Shown here one piece after another: positions 12,108 to 12,377 of a stretch of 12,377 bases of DNA. Position 1 is the stretch's first letter, and each line of letters begins with the position of its first letter. Location: the NCBI GenBank assembly GCA_036501345.1, contig DASYAN010000395.1:1-12377 (forward strand), written 5' to 3'. This DNA is from DASYAN01 sp036501345 (GTDB lineage: Bacteria; Chloroflexota; Ktedonobacteria; Ktedonobacterales; Ktedonobacteraceae). The position numbers and the translations under genes were made by a program. The notes beneath the pieces were generated by a model that ran no database searches, was not told the origin of the DNA, and was given only the letters and a program-made list of their open reading frames with translations.

Positions 12108-12377
12108 AAAAGAACCTCCTTGACAATAATTTCTCACTTATAGAGAACGGACCTCTCTATCTTTACTACTCTCTCTTCTGTAGCACTTCTGACATTGCGT
12201 TGGATCGTCTATACATCCTTTTAGTAAGAAAATCATCTGTGCTTGCAGACGACATCCTGTTCTTATGTCAGATCGTTGTGATATCCAGCATTATAGGCTA
12301 CTCGTTGTATGAATATCCCAACGAATCTGGCCTGTCACCTTTTTGGTGAACGCTGTTTCCTTTTAATTGCCTGTTGG
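12108..12377. other. upstream region of the CHRD gene
   Basis: This contains the AGGAGG ribosome binding site of the CHRD gene (around 12114-12120 on the - strand). I see no gene, no convincing promoter and no RNA in the rest. Confidence 0.5.

Overview
The window looks like part of a Chloroflexota chromosome, probably Ktedonobacterales. That assignment is inferred from protein style: a sialidase-like/hub phage tail protein of a type I associate with this phylum, a truncated Rpn-type nuclease, a two-domain CHRD protein and dense toxin-antitoxin (TA) modules. No database was searched. It reads as the decayed right end of an integrated phage-like element, followed by ordinary host sequence.

Bases 1-4569, + strand: a tightly packed phage structural block. 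In order: the 3' end of an unrecognised gene, a small helical protein, a large tail/baseplate-hub gene broken by three frameshifts, an LLH-type holin, a head-tail connector with an inserted beta-rich domain, and a small membrane-anchored coiled-coil protein. Several junctions are stop/start overlaps or 1-base gaps, which is typical of a phage operon.

Bases 4570-8180: a TA island with gene debris. It holds a BrnA-type antitoxin without a BrnT partner, a Phd/VapC pair with a promoter and operator-like palindrome, a DUF4258/YgiT (MqsR/MqsA-like) pair, and an antitoxin/RelE-type toxin pair whose toxin has lost its C-terminus. Two copies of the 3' end of a family A DNA polymerase gene (about 92% identical) bracket the DUF4258/YgiT pair. 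The RelE-type toxin is fused to a decayed copy of an internal piece of the neighbouring, N-terminally truncated rpn gene.

Bases 8180-9480: repeat-rich, nearly gene-free DNA. It contains three consecutive 98-bp long-hairpin units, each ending in a T tract (the first and third identical), a three-copy short repeat, a small coding remnant, a 125-bp element with imperfect terminal inverted repeats, and the C-terminal part of a tyrosine recombinase.

Bases 9487-9560, - strand: tRNA-Pro(GGG) with its own promoter and terminator. The recombinase remnant lies next to the tRNA 3' end, so this is probably the attachment edge of the integrated element. To the right lie three - strand genes: a small two-segment membrane protein, an acidic repeat-rich tail-anchored protein and a secreted two-CHRD-domain protein. 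They look like host genes with their own extended -10 promoters or strong terminators.
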